A DNA stretch of 64,000 nt from Gammaproteobacteria bacterium (lineage in GTDB: Bacteria; Pseudomonadota; Gammaproteobacteria; Pseudomonadales; Azotimanducaceae): NCBI GenBank assembly GCA_030425195.1, contig JAUIAV010000010.1:124001-188000 (forward strand), written 5' to 3'. Positions 1-9,135 of the stretch are shown one piece after another. Position numbers and translations under genes: made by a program. Each line of letters starts with the position of its first letter. Positions within the stretch are counted from its first letter, which is position 1. The notes beneath the pieces were generated by a model. It worked only from the letters and a program-made list of their open reading frames with translations. It was not told where the DNA came from and searched no databases.

Positions 1-1
1 T

Positions 2-763
2 CAGGCCAAGGAGATCGGCGCGGCCACCCAGGCGATCAATGAAATGGCGGTTTCCATCGACCATGTTTCCTCGAATGCGGCGGAATCCGCGTCCGTTGCC
101 GAACGTGCCGTGGACATCGCCAACAACGGCTCCCATGTGGTGCAGGCCACCATCCAGGGGATGGACACCATCCGCGGCCAGATCCAGGAAACATCCAAGC
201 GGATCAAGCGGCTGGGTGAGTCGAGCCAGGAAATCGGCGACATCGTCTCGCTCATCAACGACATTGCCGATCAGACGAACATTCTGTCCCTGAACGCCGC
301 CATCCAGGCTTCCATGGCCGGAGATGCGGGCCGCGGCTTTGCCGTGGTCGCTGACGAAGTCCAGCGTCTGGCGGAAAGATCCTCTGCTGCGACCAAGCAG
401 ATTGCCGCGCTGGTCAAGACCATTCAGACTGACACCAACGAAGCGGTGATTTCCATGGAGCAGACCACGTCGGAAGTGGTCGGCGGCGCCAAGCGCGCAC
501 AGGATGCTGGTGTGGCCCTCGAAGAGATCGAAGGGGTGTCCACGAGCCTGGCGGAACTGATCCAGAACATCTCCAATGCTGCCCGCCAGCAGGCGGTGTC
601 GGCTGGGCATGTGTCGAACACCATGACGGTGATTCAGGAGATCACGGCTCAGACCGTGAACACGACGGAGCAGACGGCGAAGTCCATCGGCCAGCTCACC
701 ACCATGGCGAACGAAATGCGCTCCTCGGTGGAAGGTTTCAAGCTGCCCGAGCACGCAAGCTGA
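2..763 (+). CDS. pilJ: PilJ, methyl-accepting chemotaxis protein of the Pil-Chp system (3' part)
   Basis: Only the last 253 codons are in the window; the frame is open at the left edge. The product is the cytoplasmic signalling tip of a chemoreceptor. The hairpin tip reads NILSLNAAIQASMAGDAGRG followed by FAVVADEVQRLAERS, the most conserved stretch of this family, flanked by long Ala/Glu/Gln/Ser-rich helices. QASMAGDAGRG (Q-A-S rather than the common E-A-A) is typical of PilJ rather than of flagellar receptors. Known role: an inner-membrane receptor for type IV pilus twitching and surface sensing that passes signal through CheW-like proteins to the ChpA kinase. chpA follows 44 bases downstream on the same strand, supporting the assignment. 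The sensory and membrane parts lie outside the window. Confidence 0.9.
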   Translation, partial: QAKEIGAATQAINEMAVSIDHVSSNAAESASVAERAVDIANNGSHVVQATIQGMDTIRGQIQETSKRIKRLGESSQEIGDIVSLINDIADQTNILSLNAAIQASMAGDAGRGFAVVADEVQRLAERSSAATKQIAALVKTIQTDTNEAVISMEQTTSEVVGGAKRAQDAGVALEEIEGVSTSLAELIQNISNAARQQAVSAGHVSNTMTVIQEITAQTVNTTEQTAKSIGQLTTMANEMRSSVEGFKLPEHAS

Positions 764-807
764 GCGGCCACGGCCGCGCGGTCGACCATAGATAACGGCG
801 AGAGGAA

Positions 808-3800
808 ATGGCGAACAGCCGAGAACATTTTGCCCTGGACTGGATTAAGGGCGAACTCCTCGAAACCCTGAACGACGCCCGCCAGGCGCTGGAAGCGTTT
901 GTCGAGTCCGATCGGGACGAGACGCGCATGCGCGCCTGTCTGACCGGGCTGCACCAGGTGCACGGTACTCTGGTCATGCTCGAGCTGTCGGGCGTCACGC
1001 TGCTCGCCGATCACCTGGAACAGCTCGCGCAGAAGATGCTTTCCCAGGAGGTGGCGGACGAGCCGGGCGCGGCTCAGGTGCTGATGCAGGGCATCCTGGA
1101 GCTGCCGGGTCACCTGGAAGAAATTCAGGCGGGTGGTGCGGATACGGTCAGAAGCGTCGGGACGCTTGTCAACGACGTCCGCTCGCATCTGGGCGAAGCG
1201 CCTCTGACGTTCGACAGTGATGTGACCTCCATCGCCCGGAGCGCCTCTGCGGAGTCGCTGGACCGCTTCCAGGAAATCGACGGTGCAGAAAAAACGCGGA
1301 AGATCCGCGCCGCCTATCAGCAGGTGCTGCTCTCCATCCTGAAAGGCGAGGCGGTGTCCGGCTCCGTTCCCATGCTCGCCAAGGTGGCCAAGAGCCTTCA
1401 GAAAGTCTGTCAGGGCACGCCTCACGAACAGCAGTGGGAAGCCTTCGGCGAGTTCGTGGCGAGTCTCGAAAATCATGCCGGTCCCCTCGAAGGGCAGAGC
1501 GTGAAGCTGCTGCGCCGAATCGATTCAGAGATCCGGTCCCTCGGACAGCAGGGCGTCGGCTCCCTGAAGGAACCGGTGTCGCTGGCGCTGGTCGGAGAAC
1601 TCCTCGATGCGGCCGCAGAGCGTCAGCACGAGAATGAAGTCACGGCGCGGCTGCGCGAGGAAATTGCAGGCGCGGAAGACGAATCGCCTACGGTCAGTCC
1701 TTCCGGACGGCAGGCGCTGTCCAGCGCCGCTGCCGCGCTGCGCGAAGAGCTGCTGCTGGTCAAGGACCAGCTGGACCTCATCGTCAGGGCCGGTGGCGAC
1801 GGATCGGAGCAGCTCGCGAATCTGATTGCCCCGCTCAAGCAGATCGGCAGCACCCTGTCGCTGCTGGGTTTCGAAAGCTCGAAGAGCATCATCGGCGACC
1901 AGGTGAATCTGCTGAATGATGCCCAGGAAGGAGAACCCCTCGACCAGTCGGCGCTCATCAGCATCGCCAGTGCGCTGGTTCAGGTGGACGAGAATCTGGC
2001 CAGCTTCTCCCATGGCGGCAAGGACGAAGCGGAGCAGATCTTCGACTCGGCTCAGAAGGCGGTGACCGCGGAAGCCCGTCAGGGGCTCGATCAGGTCAAA
2101 CAGGACGTGGTGGATTTCATTTCCTCGGAATGGGACCCGCGCCATCTCACCGAAACGGCCGATCGCATCACGTCCATCTGCGGCGCGCTGGACATGATTC
2201 CGCTCCCCCGGGCATCGCACCTGCTTGGCAACTGCGGCCGCTATGTGGCCGATGCTCTGGCAGGCGGCCATACGCCCAGCTGGCAGGAGATGGATCAGTT
2301 CGCGGATGCCATCAGCGGCATCGACTACTACCTGGAACGGATCGGCGAGGCTTCCAGCTTCGGTGTGGAGGACGTGCTCGATCTGGTGGCCCGCTCGCTC
2401 GAAGGCCTCAACCTGCAGGCAGCGCCGGAGCCCCAGGCGGAAACCGGATCTGAACTGGTCGTCGGTGCTGAGGCTGAGGCAGAGGCAGAGGCAGAGGCTG
2501 AAACAGAACCAGAGGCCGGAACAGAACCAGAGGCGGATACAGAACTAGAGGCTGCGACAGAGGCAGAAAAAGAAGAAGCACAGCCGGAGCTCCACCCGGA
2601 AACTTCCGAGGTGTCCGTCGAGACGCCCCCGGTAGCGCTCGGTGAAGAGCCGCCCGTGGATCTGCCGGGCAACCTGGATGAAGAAGAGGAAGAGCCGAAG
2701 CTCGAGATGGACGACGATCCGGGCTTCGATCTCAGCGGCACGGATTTCGACACCTTCGGCGAGCCCGCCTCAGCGGCGGAAAGCGAGCGGACCGAAATCG
2801 CTGACAGCGGGGATACCGCCGCCCCGTCCGAAACCTCCGAGGCGCTGGAACCGGAATCGGAACCGGATTCCGGGGAAGATCTGCGCTCCCTGGAAGACGT
2901 GCTGGCCGAGTCGGAGGAAGCCGAGCTCGACGCCCTCGCGGAAACGGAATTCGAGTCGGCCGGTGAAGCAGTCGACGATGCGACGCCGGTCGCCAGTCTG
3001 CCTGCCGGTCGCGAACCGGTGGTGGATCCCTCCCTGGTGGACAGCTTCGAATCCGACGAAGAAATCGTCGAGATTTTCGTGGAGGAAGTGGACGAGGTCC
3101 TCGAGACCGTGGATGAGTGGCTGCCTCAGTGGCGCCAGGACCTCTCTCACGAAGAAGCGCTCAGCGAAGTCAGACGGGCGTTCCACACCCTCAAGGGCAG
3201 CGGCCGGATCGTCGGCGCCAACGTGATCGGGGAAGTGGCCTGGTCGGTGGAGAACATGCTCAACCGGCTCATCGATGGCACGGTAGAGCCCGGCGACCAG
3301 TTCGCTTCCGTGGTGGATCAGGCCCGCACGCTGGTACCCGCCCTCAAGGATGCCTTCGAGACCCGCAGAGCGCCGGACATGACCCCGGTCGCGCTCATCA
3401 TGGAGATGGCGGACATTCTCGCCTCCGGCGGCAGTCTGGACGATGCGGCGGCACAGAAGAATGCGGATGCTCCCATCGAGCTGGCGGACGAGATGCCGTC
3501 TGCCGAGGTGGACGCCGGCGAGGTCCCCGCTGCCGTGTCGGACGACCTCGAGTCCGAGGACGAATCGCTGGATATCTTCGTGGGCGAGGCTCGCGGCCAT
3601 CTGAGCGTGCTCCGTGCGGCTGTGACGGACGATGGCGTACGTCTGGACGACGCCGCGCTGAGGGCTCTGCACACGCTTTGCGGCAGCGCCGGGATGGCGG
3701 ACATCGTCGTGATCGAAGAGCTCGCCCGGCCGACCTACGAACTGGCGTCGGCACTCAGAAGCGCAGCCGAAGAGTCGGCGACGGGCGAGGCGGGCGACTA

Positions 3801-6800
3801 TCTCGAGCGCGCCATCGCCGCCCTCGAGCGTGCGGTCGATGCGCTCGCCGGGAACGGGTCTCAGGAAGACCACCTGCAGCTGATCGCGGAAGCCGATCAT
3901 CTGATCGTCGCTGCCGGAGAAAGCGCGGCTGCAGACGAGAGCCCCGACCGTTCAGAGCTGATGTCGCTGGATGCCCTCAACGACCTGATGGGCGCGGACG
4001 AGTTTCTGCGAAACTGGAAAGACGGCGCCATGGATCTCGCCTTCGGCGACCGGCTCGTTCAGGCGCTCACGGACATTCGTGATGCAGCGGTGATTCACGA
4101 GGCAGCACCCCTGGCAGACCTGGCGCATGCTTCTGCCGGTGCTCTGACCCGTCTGGCGGACGAGACCCTGGGTGAATCGCTGTTCAACGCGCTCTGTCGG
4201 GGTCTTGAAGGGCTGCTGAACCGGTTCGACGCCCTGGCGGCCGAGCAGAGCCTCGAGAATGCCGACGATCTGGTGGCCATGCTCGATTCGCTCGGATACG
4301 GCAGCGCTTATGCGGACGACGCCCTGGAAGACATCGACATCGACGACGTCGACCTCGGTGACGCCGTGGAAGGCTCCTCCGATGACCAGGATGAGTCGGA
4401 CAACGTGGTCGCCTTCCCGGCGGACGGCAGGGACGAGGAAATCCGGCTCGACGAGATCGACGACAGTCTGCTGGAAGACGCCGAAGAGGATCTCGCCGAC
4501 GAGAGCCTCGACGGGGGACCGGAGGACGTGGAAGTGGCGCCCGCGCGCGTCAGCGTCGAAACGGATCCCGTGGCCGGGGTGGAGATCGCGCCGGTAGCCA
4601 TCCCGGCGGCGGTGGCGGAACTCCTTCCGGAAGAGGTGGACGACGAGATCATCGAAGTCTTCTTCGAGGAAGCGGACGAGATTCTCGAGGCCCTGGAGGA
4701 GAACATCCACCAGTGGTCGTCAGAGCCCGAGAACCGGCTCTATCTGGAACACATGCTGCGCGGCCTGCACACGCTCAAGGGGGGCGCGCGTCTTTCAGGC
4801 CTCACCAAGCTGGGCGACGAGACGCACCAGTTCGAGTCCTTCCTCATCGACGTGCAGAGTGAGGAGGCCGTTCAGGGCGACGGCTTCTTCGACGACCTGC
4901 ACGGCCGGTTTGACAGTATCACCAGCCTGCTTTCGGTGATCCGGAAGGCGCTGGCCGGCGAAGCCGTGGTGCTGCCGGAAACGGAAACCACGTCCAAGGC
5001 GCCCGCGGAGTCCCCTGCACCTTCCGGCCCGGAACCGACGGCGACCGGAACCGACGGACCGCCGCCGGCACCTGAAAAACCCGCCTCCTCGGATGCAGGT
5101 ACCGTAGTCGCGGCGAAGCCTCCGGCAGATTCCACAGCCGAAGGCCGCAACAGCCAGGAGATGGTACGGGTGGGCTCCGGCCTGCTGGAGGATCTGGTCA
5201 ATCTCGCCGGCGAGAGTTCCATCGTCCGTGCACGTGTCGAGCAGGGCATGAGCGACTTCACCGGCGCGCTCGAGGAGATGGAAACCACCATCGAGCGGCT
5301 GCGCGAGCAGCTCAGGCGACTGGAAATCGAGACGGAGGCCCAGATTCTGTTCCGCCAGGACAGACCCGAAGGCCCCTCTCATGCGAATTTCGACCCGCTG
5401 GAGATGGACCGGTACTCGCAGCTGCAGCAGCTCTCCCGCGGTCTGTCGGAAAGCGCCTCGGACATGCTGGACCTGAAGGAAACCCTGCTCTTCAAGGCCC
5501 GCGAATCTGAAACACTCCTGCTGCAGCAGGCGCGCATCAACACCGAGCTCCAGGAAGGCCTCATGCGTACGCGCATGGTGCCGTTCAGTCGCCTGTTACC
5601 ACGCCTGCGGCGCATCGTGCGCCAGGTGTCCGGCGAACTCGGCAAGGAAGTGGAGTTCCACGCCTACAATGCGGAAGGCGAGCTCGATCGGAGCCTGCTC
5701 GAGCGCATGGTGCCTCCGCTCGAGCACATGCTGCGCAACGCGGTGGACCACGGCATAGAGCCCAAGGAGCTGCGCGCCAACTACGGCAAACCGGCCACCG
5801 GGCGGATCGATCTGCGGCTGTCACGGGAGGGCGGCGACGTGGTGATCGAGATCAGCGACGACGGCGCCGGCATCGACGTGGAATCCGTCCGCGCCAAAGC
5901 GGTTGAACGCGGCCTGATGGCGGAAGGAACGGCGCTGACCGACGAGGAGATTTCCCAGTTCGTGCTGGCACCGGGCTTCTCCACCGCCAAGTCCGTGACC
6001 CAGATATCCGGTCGTGGCGTCGGTATGGACGTGGTCCACAGCGAGGTCAAACAGCTCGGCGGCAGCATTCAGATTGCCTCCCGCCCCGGCAAAGGCACCC
6101 GTTTTATCGTTCGCGTGCCATTCACGGTATCCGTGAACCGGGCGCTGATGGTCTCCGTTGGCGATGATTTCTACGCGGTGCCGCTGAACAACATCGAAGG
6201 CATCGTGCTCCTGGCCCCGGAAGAGCTCGAGCGTCTGTACGCACCGGACGGCAATACGTTCGAATACGCGGGAATTCCCTACCGGGTCCGCTATCTCGGT
6301 CACTACCTGGGCCGTGAGTTCCGCTCCTCGAATCAGCAGAGTTCGGTGCCGGTCGTTCTGGTGCGCTCCGGCGATCATGCGGTTGCCGTGCACGTGGACG
6401 GCGTTCAGGGCAGCCGGGAGATCGTGGTGAAAAGCCTGGGGCCACAGTTCGCCGGCGTTGGCGGCATCTCGGGTGCCACTATCCTGGGTGACGGCAGTGT
6501 GGTCGTCATTCTCGATCTGCTGGCCCTCATCCGTGCGCAGGCCGGTGAAGGCCTGGTTGCCAACAAGCGGCCGATGGCCGGTGCCGCGAAGACCCGCTGC
6601 GTGATGGTGGTGGACGATTCGGTGACCGTGCGGAAAGTCACTTCCCGGCTGCTGGAGCGGCAGGGGATGGACGTGATCGTGGCCAAGGACGGGGTGGAAG
6701 CCGTCGCGCTTCTGCAGGAGCGGCGTCCTGACGTGATGCTGCTCGATATCGAGATGCCGCGCATGGATGGTTTCGAAGTGGCCCGCCAGGTGCGCCACGA

Positions 6801-6954
6801 CGAGCGGCTCTCCGATCTGCCCATCGTGATGATCTCGTCGCGGACGGGCGAGAAGCACCAGGAGCATGCGGCAGAGCTGGGTGTGAACAGCTTCCTCGGC
6901 AAGCCGTTCCAGGAGAATGAGCTCCTGGCGACGATCGATCGGTTGGTGGATTAG
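808..6954 (+). CDS. chpA: ChpA, multi-Hpt hybrid chemotaxis histidine kinase for type IV pili
   Basis: A 2048-residue CheA-type kinase. Order: an N-terminal Hpt-like helical bundle (GLHQVHGTL near residue 49); an acidic linker about 545-710 with Glu-Ala repeats; Hpt at about 750-850 (HTLKGS, His793); Hpt-like at about 920-1010 (HTLCGS, His955, the usual Lys replaced by Cys); a degenerate bundle near 1050-1150; Hpt at about 1280-1380 (HTLKGG, His1321); a Pro/Ala linker; dimerisation helices; HATPase at about 1625-1765 (NAVDHGIEP, DDGAGID, GRGVGMDVV); CheW domain at about 1770-1915; receiver at about 1930-2048 with phospho-acceptor Asp1980 in LLDIEMP. Pseudomonas ChpA is longer (about 2470 residues) with more Hpt modules. 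The ATG follows GAGAGGAA. It sits between pilJ and a CheW gene; no chpB methylesterase gene follows. Confidence 0.95.
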   Translation: MANSREHFALDWIKGELLETLNDARQALEAFVESDRDETRMRACLTGLHQVHGTLVMLELSGVTLLADHLEQLAQKMLSQEVADEPGAAQVLMQGILELPGHLEEIQAGGADTVRSVGTLVNDVRSHLGEAPLTFDSDVTSIARSASAESLDRFQEIDGAEKTRKIRAAYQQVLLSILKGEAVSGSVPMLAKVAKSLQKVCQGTPHEQQWEAFGEFVASLENHAGPLEGQSVKLLRRIDSEIRSLGQQGVGSLKEPVSLALVGELLDAAAERQHENEVTARLREEIAGAEDESPTVSPSGRQALSSAAAALREELLLVKDQLDLIVRAGGDGSEQLANLIAPLKQIGSTLSLLGFESSKSIIGDQVNLLNDAQEGEPLDQSALISIASALVQVDENLASFSHGGKDEAEQIFDSAQKAVTAEARQGLDQVKQDVVDFISSEWDPRHLTETADRITSICGALDMIPLPRASHLLGNCGRYVADALAGGHTPSWQEMDQFADAISGIDYYLERIGEASSFGVEDVLDLVARSLEGLNLQAAPEPQAETGSELVVGAEAEAEAEAEAETEPEAGTEPEADTELEAATEAEKEEAQPELHPETSEVSVETPPVALGEEPPVDLPGNLDEEEEEPKLEMDDDPGFDLSGTDFDTFGEPASAAESERTEIADSGDTAAPSETSEALEPESEPDSGEDLRSLEDVLAESEEAELDALAETEFESAGEAVDDATPVASLPAGREPVVDPSLVDSFESDEEIVEIFVEEVDEVLETVDEWLPQWRQDLSHEEALSEVRRAFHTLKGSGRIVGANVIGEVAWSVENMLNRLIDGTVEPGDQFASVVDQARTLVPALKDAFETRRAPDMTPVALIMEMADILASGGSLDDAAAQKNADAPIELADEMPSAEVDAGEVPAAVSDDLESEDESLDIFVGEARGHLSVLRAAVTDDGVRLDDAALRALHTLCGSAGMADIVVIEELARPTYELASALRSAAEESATGEAGDYLERAIAALERAVDALAGNGSQEDHLQLIAEADHLIVAAGESAAADESPDRSELMSLDALNDLMGADEFLRNWKDGAMDLAFGDRLVQALTDIRDAAVIHEAAPLADLAHASAGALTRLADETLGESLFNALCRGLEGLLNRFDALAAEQSLENADDLVAMLDSLGYGSAYADDALEDIDIDDVDLGDAVEGSSDDQDESDNVVAFPADGRDEEIRLDEIDDSLLEDAEEDLADESLDGGPEDVEVAPARVSVETDPVAGVEIAPVAIPAAVAELLPEEVDDEIIEVFFEEADEILEALEENIHQWSSEPENRLYLEHMLRGLHTLKGGARLSGLTKLGDETHQFESFLIDVQSEEAVQGDGFFDDLHGRFDSITSLLSVIRKALAGEAVVLPETETTSKAPAESPAPSGPEPTATGTDGPPPAPEKPASSDAGTVVAAKPPADSTAEGRNSQEMVRVGSGLLEDLVNLAGESSIVRARVEQGMSDFTGALEEMETTIERLREQLRRLEIETEAQILFRQDRPEGPSHANFDPLEMDRYSQLQQLSRGLSESASDMLDLKETLLFKARESETLLLQQARINTELQEGLMRTRMVPFSRLLPRLRRIVRQVSGELGKEVEFHAYNAEGELDRSLLERMVPPLEHMLRNAVDHGIEPKELRANYGKPATGRIDLRLSREGGDVVIEISDDGAGIDVESVRAKAVERGLMAEGTALTDEEISQFVLAPGFSTAKSVTQISGRGVGMDVVHSEVKQLGGSIQIASRPGKGTRFIVRVPFTVSVNRALMVSVGDDFYAVPLNNIEGIVLLAPEELERLYAPDGNTFEYAGIPYRVRYLGHYLGREFRSSNQQSSVPVVLVRSGDHAVAVHVDGVQGSREIVVKSLGPQFAGVGGISGATILGDGSVVVILDLLALIRAQAGEGLVANKRPMAGAAKTRCVMVVDDSVTVRKVTSRLLERQGMDVIVAKDGVEAVALLQERRPDVMLLDIEMPRMDGFEVARQVRHDERLSDLPIVMISSRTGEKHQEHAAELGVNSFLGKPFQENELLATIDRLVD
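2461..2580 (+). repeat. In-frame GAGGCA-type hexamer repeat in chpA
   Basis: An imperfect run of gag-gca, gag-gct and aca-gaa codons encodes alternating Glu-Ala and Glu-Pro/Thr residues in the acidic linker before the first canonical Hpt domain. The repeat unit is a multiple of three, so slippage would change linker length without breaking the frame. Confidence 0.75.
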
Positions 6955-6959
6955 CTGGT

Positions 6960-7436
6960 TTGGCAAAGATGGCAGCAGTCGTGGCGGAAGAACTTTCTGA
7001 ACTCTCCTGCGTGATGATCCCTCTGAAGGACGCACAGCTGCTGCTGCCCAATGTCTGCGTGGCGGAGATTCTGCCCTGGCGCCGAGTGAAGGCACTGTCG
7101 GATACGCCCCCCTGGTGCCTGGGACTGCTGGGCTGGCGCGGCGAGATGGTGCCCGTCGTGCGTTTCGAGACTCTGAACGGTACGCCGGGTGATCCCCGCA
7201 AGTCGGGACGCTGCATGGTGGTCATGAACCGTGCCCGCAACGAGCGCGGACTGCCGTTCTATGCGCTGGCCGCGGAAGGTCTTCCGCGCATGGTGCAGCT
7301 GACGGCGGACGACATGGCCAATGAATCCTGCAAGCTGGGACCTGCGGAGCAGGTGGTGGTGAAGGTGGGTACGGAAACCGCCGTGATCCCCAACCTCGAC
7401 GTGATCGAAACCCAGGTAGCCAAGCTCCTGCGCTGA
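6960..7436 (+). CDS. chpC: CheW-domain protein of the Pil-Chp system, ChpC-like
   Basis: A 158-residue single CheW-like domain; Pseudomonas ChpC is of similar size. It begins 5 bases after the chpA stop, so it is surely cotranscribed. The longest frame starts with TTG; an ATG three codons later (6969) is a reasonable alternative, and neither has a strong ribosome site. Visible CheW features are LLPNVCVAEILPW near the N-terminus and GLLGWRGEMVPVV in the middle, the segment that packs against kinase and receptor. Known role: an adaptor between the receptor and the ChpA kinase. The name chpC instead of pilI rests on the position after chpA (pilI normally precedes pilJ). Confidence 0.75.
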   Translation: MAKMAAVVAEELSELSCVMIPLKDAQLLLPNVCVAEILPWRRVKALSDTPPWCLGLLGWRGEMVPVVRFETLNGTPGDPRKSGRCMVVMNRARNERGLPFYALAAEGLPRMVQLTADDMANESCKLGPAEQVVVKVGTETAVIPNLDVIETQVAKLLR

Positions 7437-7464
7437 ACGGCAATCATCCCGGGTCCTTACCGGG

Positions 7465-8199
7465 TCAGCGCTGCCATCCCCACGACTGCCGGACCGCGGA
7501 CAGCACGGCCAGGGGAGCCGTTTCCGCCCGCAGCGTCAACGGGCCCAGACCCACCCGCTCCACGTCCGCCGCTTCCAGCACCTGAGCCCGTTCCGCATCC
7601 GACCAGCCGCCTTCCGGGCCGATCAGCAGCGTGAGCGGCTCAGGGCCGGTGGTGGTGAAGGGCGGACTCGAAAGATCGAAGAACAGGGTCCGTCCGGGCC
7701 GGGGTGCGGTGAGCACTTCGCTCAATCGGCCCATGGGTGTGAGTTCGGGCAGCCAGAGTGTTTCGCACTGCTCCGCGGCCGAGCGCGCCACCCGTTCCAG
7801 ATGCGCCAGCTTGTTCTTCCGCCGGCTGGCGTCGGTCCGGACGTTGGAGCGGTCCGCCTCCAGGAGCCAGATGGCCGTGGCCCCGAGCTCCACGGACTTC
7901 TGCACCACCGCGTCCATGGCGCTGCCCTTGAGCCAGCCCTGCACGAGCACCAGAGGTGCGGGTGCCGGTTCGGTCCGTGCTTTCCCGATTACCGAGGCGC
8001 GGGCGTGGCGGCCGTCCATGTCCGTCAGCGTTGCGGGCCATTCACTGCCGGCGCCGTCGAAGAGGCCGATCTCAGCACCGGATGTGAGCCGCAGGACACG
8101 GCCCAGGTAGTGTGCCTGCTCGCGGGTGAGTTCGAGCTGCGTGCCCGGGCCCACGGGGCCATCCGTCGACAGTCCGGGCAGGCAGAGCCGGTGTTTCAC
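7465..8199 (-). CDS. rsmE: RsmE, 16S rRNA m3U1498 methyltransferase
   Basis: A 244-residue SPOUT methyltransferase, the usual size. It transfers a methyl group from S-adenosylmethionine to N3 of U1498 in 16S rRNA. The knot signature LLIGPEGGWSDAE is present, followed by GLGPLTLRAETA, the S-adenosylmethionine-binding trefoil loop. The N-terminus MKHRLCLPG and the EQAHYLGRVLRL segment match the RNA-binding PUA-like part. The GTG start directly abuts the metF stop with no spacing, implying translational coupling in a metK-metF-rsmE operon. The grouping makes sense because metK makes the methyl donor. It converges on chpC with a 28-base gap. Confidence 0.93.
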   Translation of the reverse strand: MKHRLCLPGLSTDGPVGPGTQLELTREQAHYLGRVLRLTSGAEIGLFDGAGSEWPATLTDMDGRHARASVIGKARTEPAPAPLVLVQGWLKGSAMDAVVQKSVELGATAIWLLEADRSNVRTDASRRKNKLAHLERVARSAAEQCETLWLPELTPMGRLSEVLTAPRPGRTLFFDLSSPPFTTTGPEPLTLLIGPEGGWSDAERAQVLEAADVERVGLGPLTLRAETAPLAVLSAVRQSWGWQR

Positions 8200-9075
8200 C
8201 TAATCCGAGCTGTCCCGGGTGAGAAGGCCCAGGTTCCGGCAGATCGCGAGAGAGACGCCCCAGCGGTTCAGGGTATAGAAGTGCAGCCCCGGGGCACCGG
8301 CGGCGATGAGCTCCTCGCACATCCGGCTGAGATAGTCCGTGGTGAATTCACGCACGGCGGACTCATCGTCGCCGCAGGACTTCAGCCGCTGCTGGATCCA
8401 GCGTGGCACGTCGGCCCCGCACTTGGCCGAGAAGCGGATGATGCCTTCCAGGCTGGTGATGGGCATGATGCCCGGATAGATAGGTGCAGTAATGCCCGCT
8501 GCCGCCACACGTTCCATGAAGTCGTAGTAGGCGTGTGGATTGTAGAAGTACTGGGTGATGGCCGAATCCGCGCCGGCATCGACCTTGGCCTTGAAATACT
8601 CCAGATCGGATTCCGCGGAAGTGGCATCCGGATGCACCTCGGGATAAGCGGCCACCTCGATGTGAAAGTGATCGCCCGAGTGCTCTCGGATCCAGCGGAC
8701 GAGAGATTCCGCATTGTGTGAAATACGGGCCGCGCCCATGCCGGAGGGAACGTCGCCGCGCAGAGCGACGATCCGGTCGACGCCCATGGCCCGGTAGGTG
8801 TCCAGCAGCTCGAAGATCACGCTCTGAGCGTCGGCGCCGATGGACAGATGCGGCGCGGCATGGACACCGAGGTTCTGCAGCAGCCCGATGGTTTCACGGG
8901 TGCCGTCCCGGGTGGAGCCGCCGGCACCATAGGTGCAGGAAAAGAAGTCCGGTCCGGTTTCCTTCAGGCGCTTCACCACGCGGGTGAGACTGTCCATTCC
9001 GGGCTCGGACTTCGGTGGGAAGAACTCGAAGGACAGTCTCAGAGCGTGTCCGCTGGTTCGATCAGCCGTGGTCAT
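8200..9075 (-). CDS. metF: MetF, 5,10-methylenetetrahydrofolate reductase
   Basis: A 291-residue flavoprotein that reduces 5,10-methylene-THF to 5-methyl-THF for methionine synthesis. The family start LSFEFFPPK is followed by FFSCTYGAGGSTRDGT; later come VDRIVALRGDVP (folate/FAD region) and QYFYNPHAYYDF. The length equals the usual bacterial enzyme (about 290-300). The ATG is preceded by GGAGG at a 6-base distance. It lies 60 bases downstream of metK and touches rsmE. In many proteobacteria ahcY sits between metK and metF; it is absent here, and the short leader leaves no room for the S-adenosylhomocysteine riboswitch often found with that arrangement. Confidence 0.97.
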   Translation of the reverse strand: MTTADRTSGHALRLSFEFFPPKSEPGMDSLTRVVKRLKETGPDFFSCTYGAGGSTRDGTRETIGLLQNLGVHAAPHLSIGADAQSVIFELLDTYRAMGVDRIVALRGDVPSGMGAARISHNAESLVRWIREHSGDHFHIEVAAYPEVHPDATSAESDLEYFKAKVDAGADSAITQYFYNPHAYYDFMERVAAAGITAPIYPGIMPITSLEGIIRFSAKCGADVPRWIQQRLKSCGDDESAVREFTTDYLSRMCEELIAAGAPGLHFYTLNRWGVSLAICRNLGLLTRDSSD

Positions 9076-9135
9076 GTCTTGCCTCCGCCTGGCTTCCGGG
9101 CGAGCGACGCCTTCGGCGAGGCCCGCCCGATCGGA

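Noticed and set aside
7448-7464. Intrinsic terminator between chpC and rsmE (CCCGG/CCGGG)
   Set aside because: The stem is only five base pairs and there is no U-tract on either strand.
9076-9135. S-adenosylhomocysteine or SAM riboswitch before metF
   Set aside because: Only 60 bases separate metK and metF and no conserved pseudoknot core is seen; ahcY, the usual companion, is absent.
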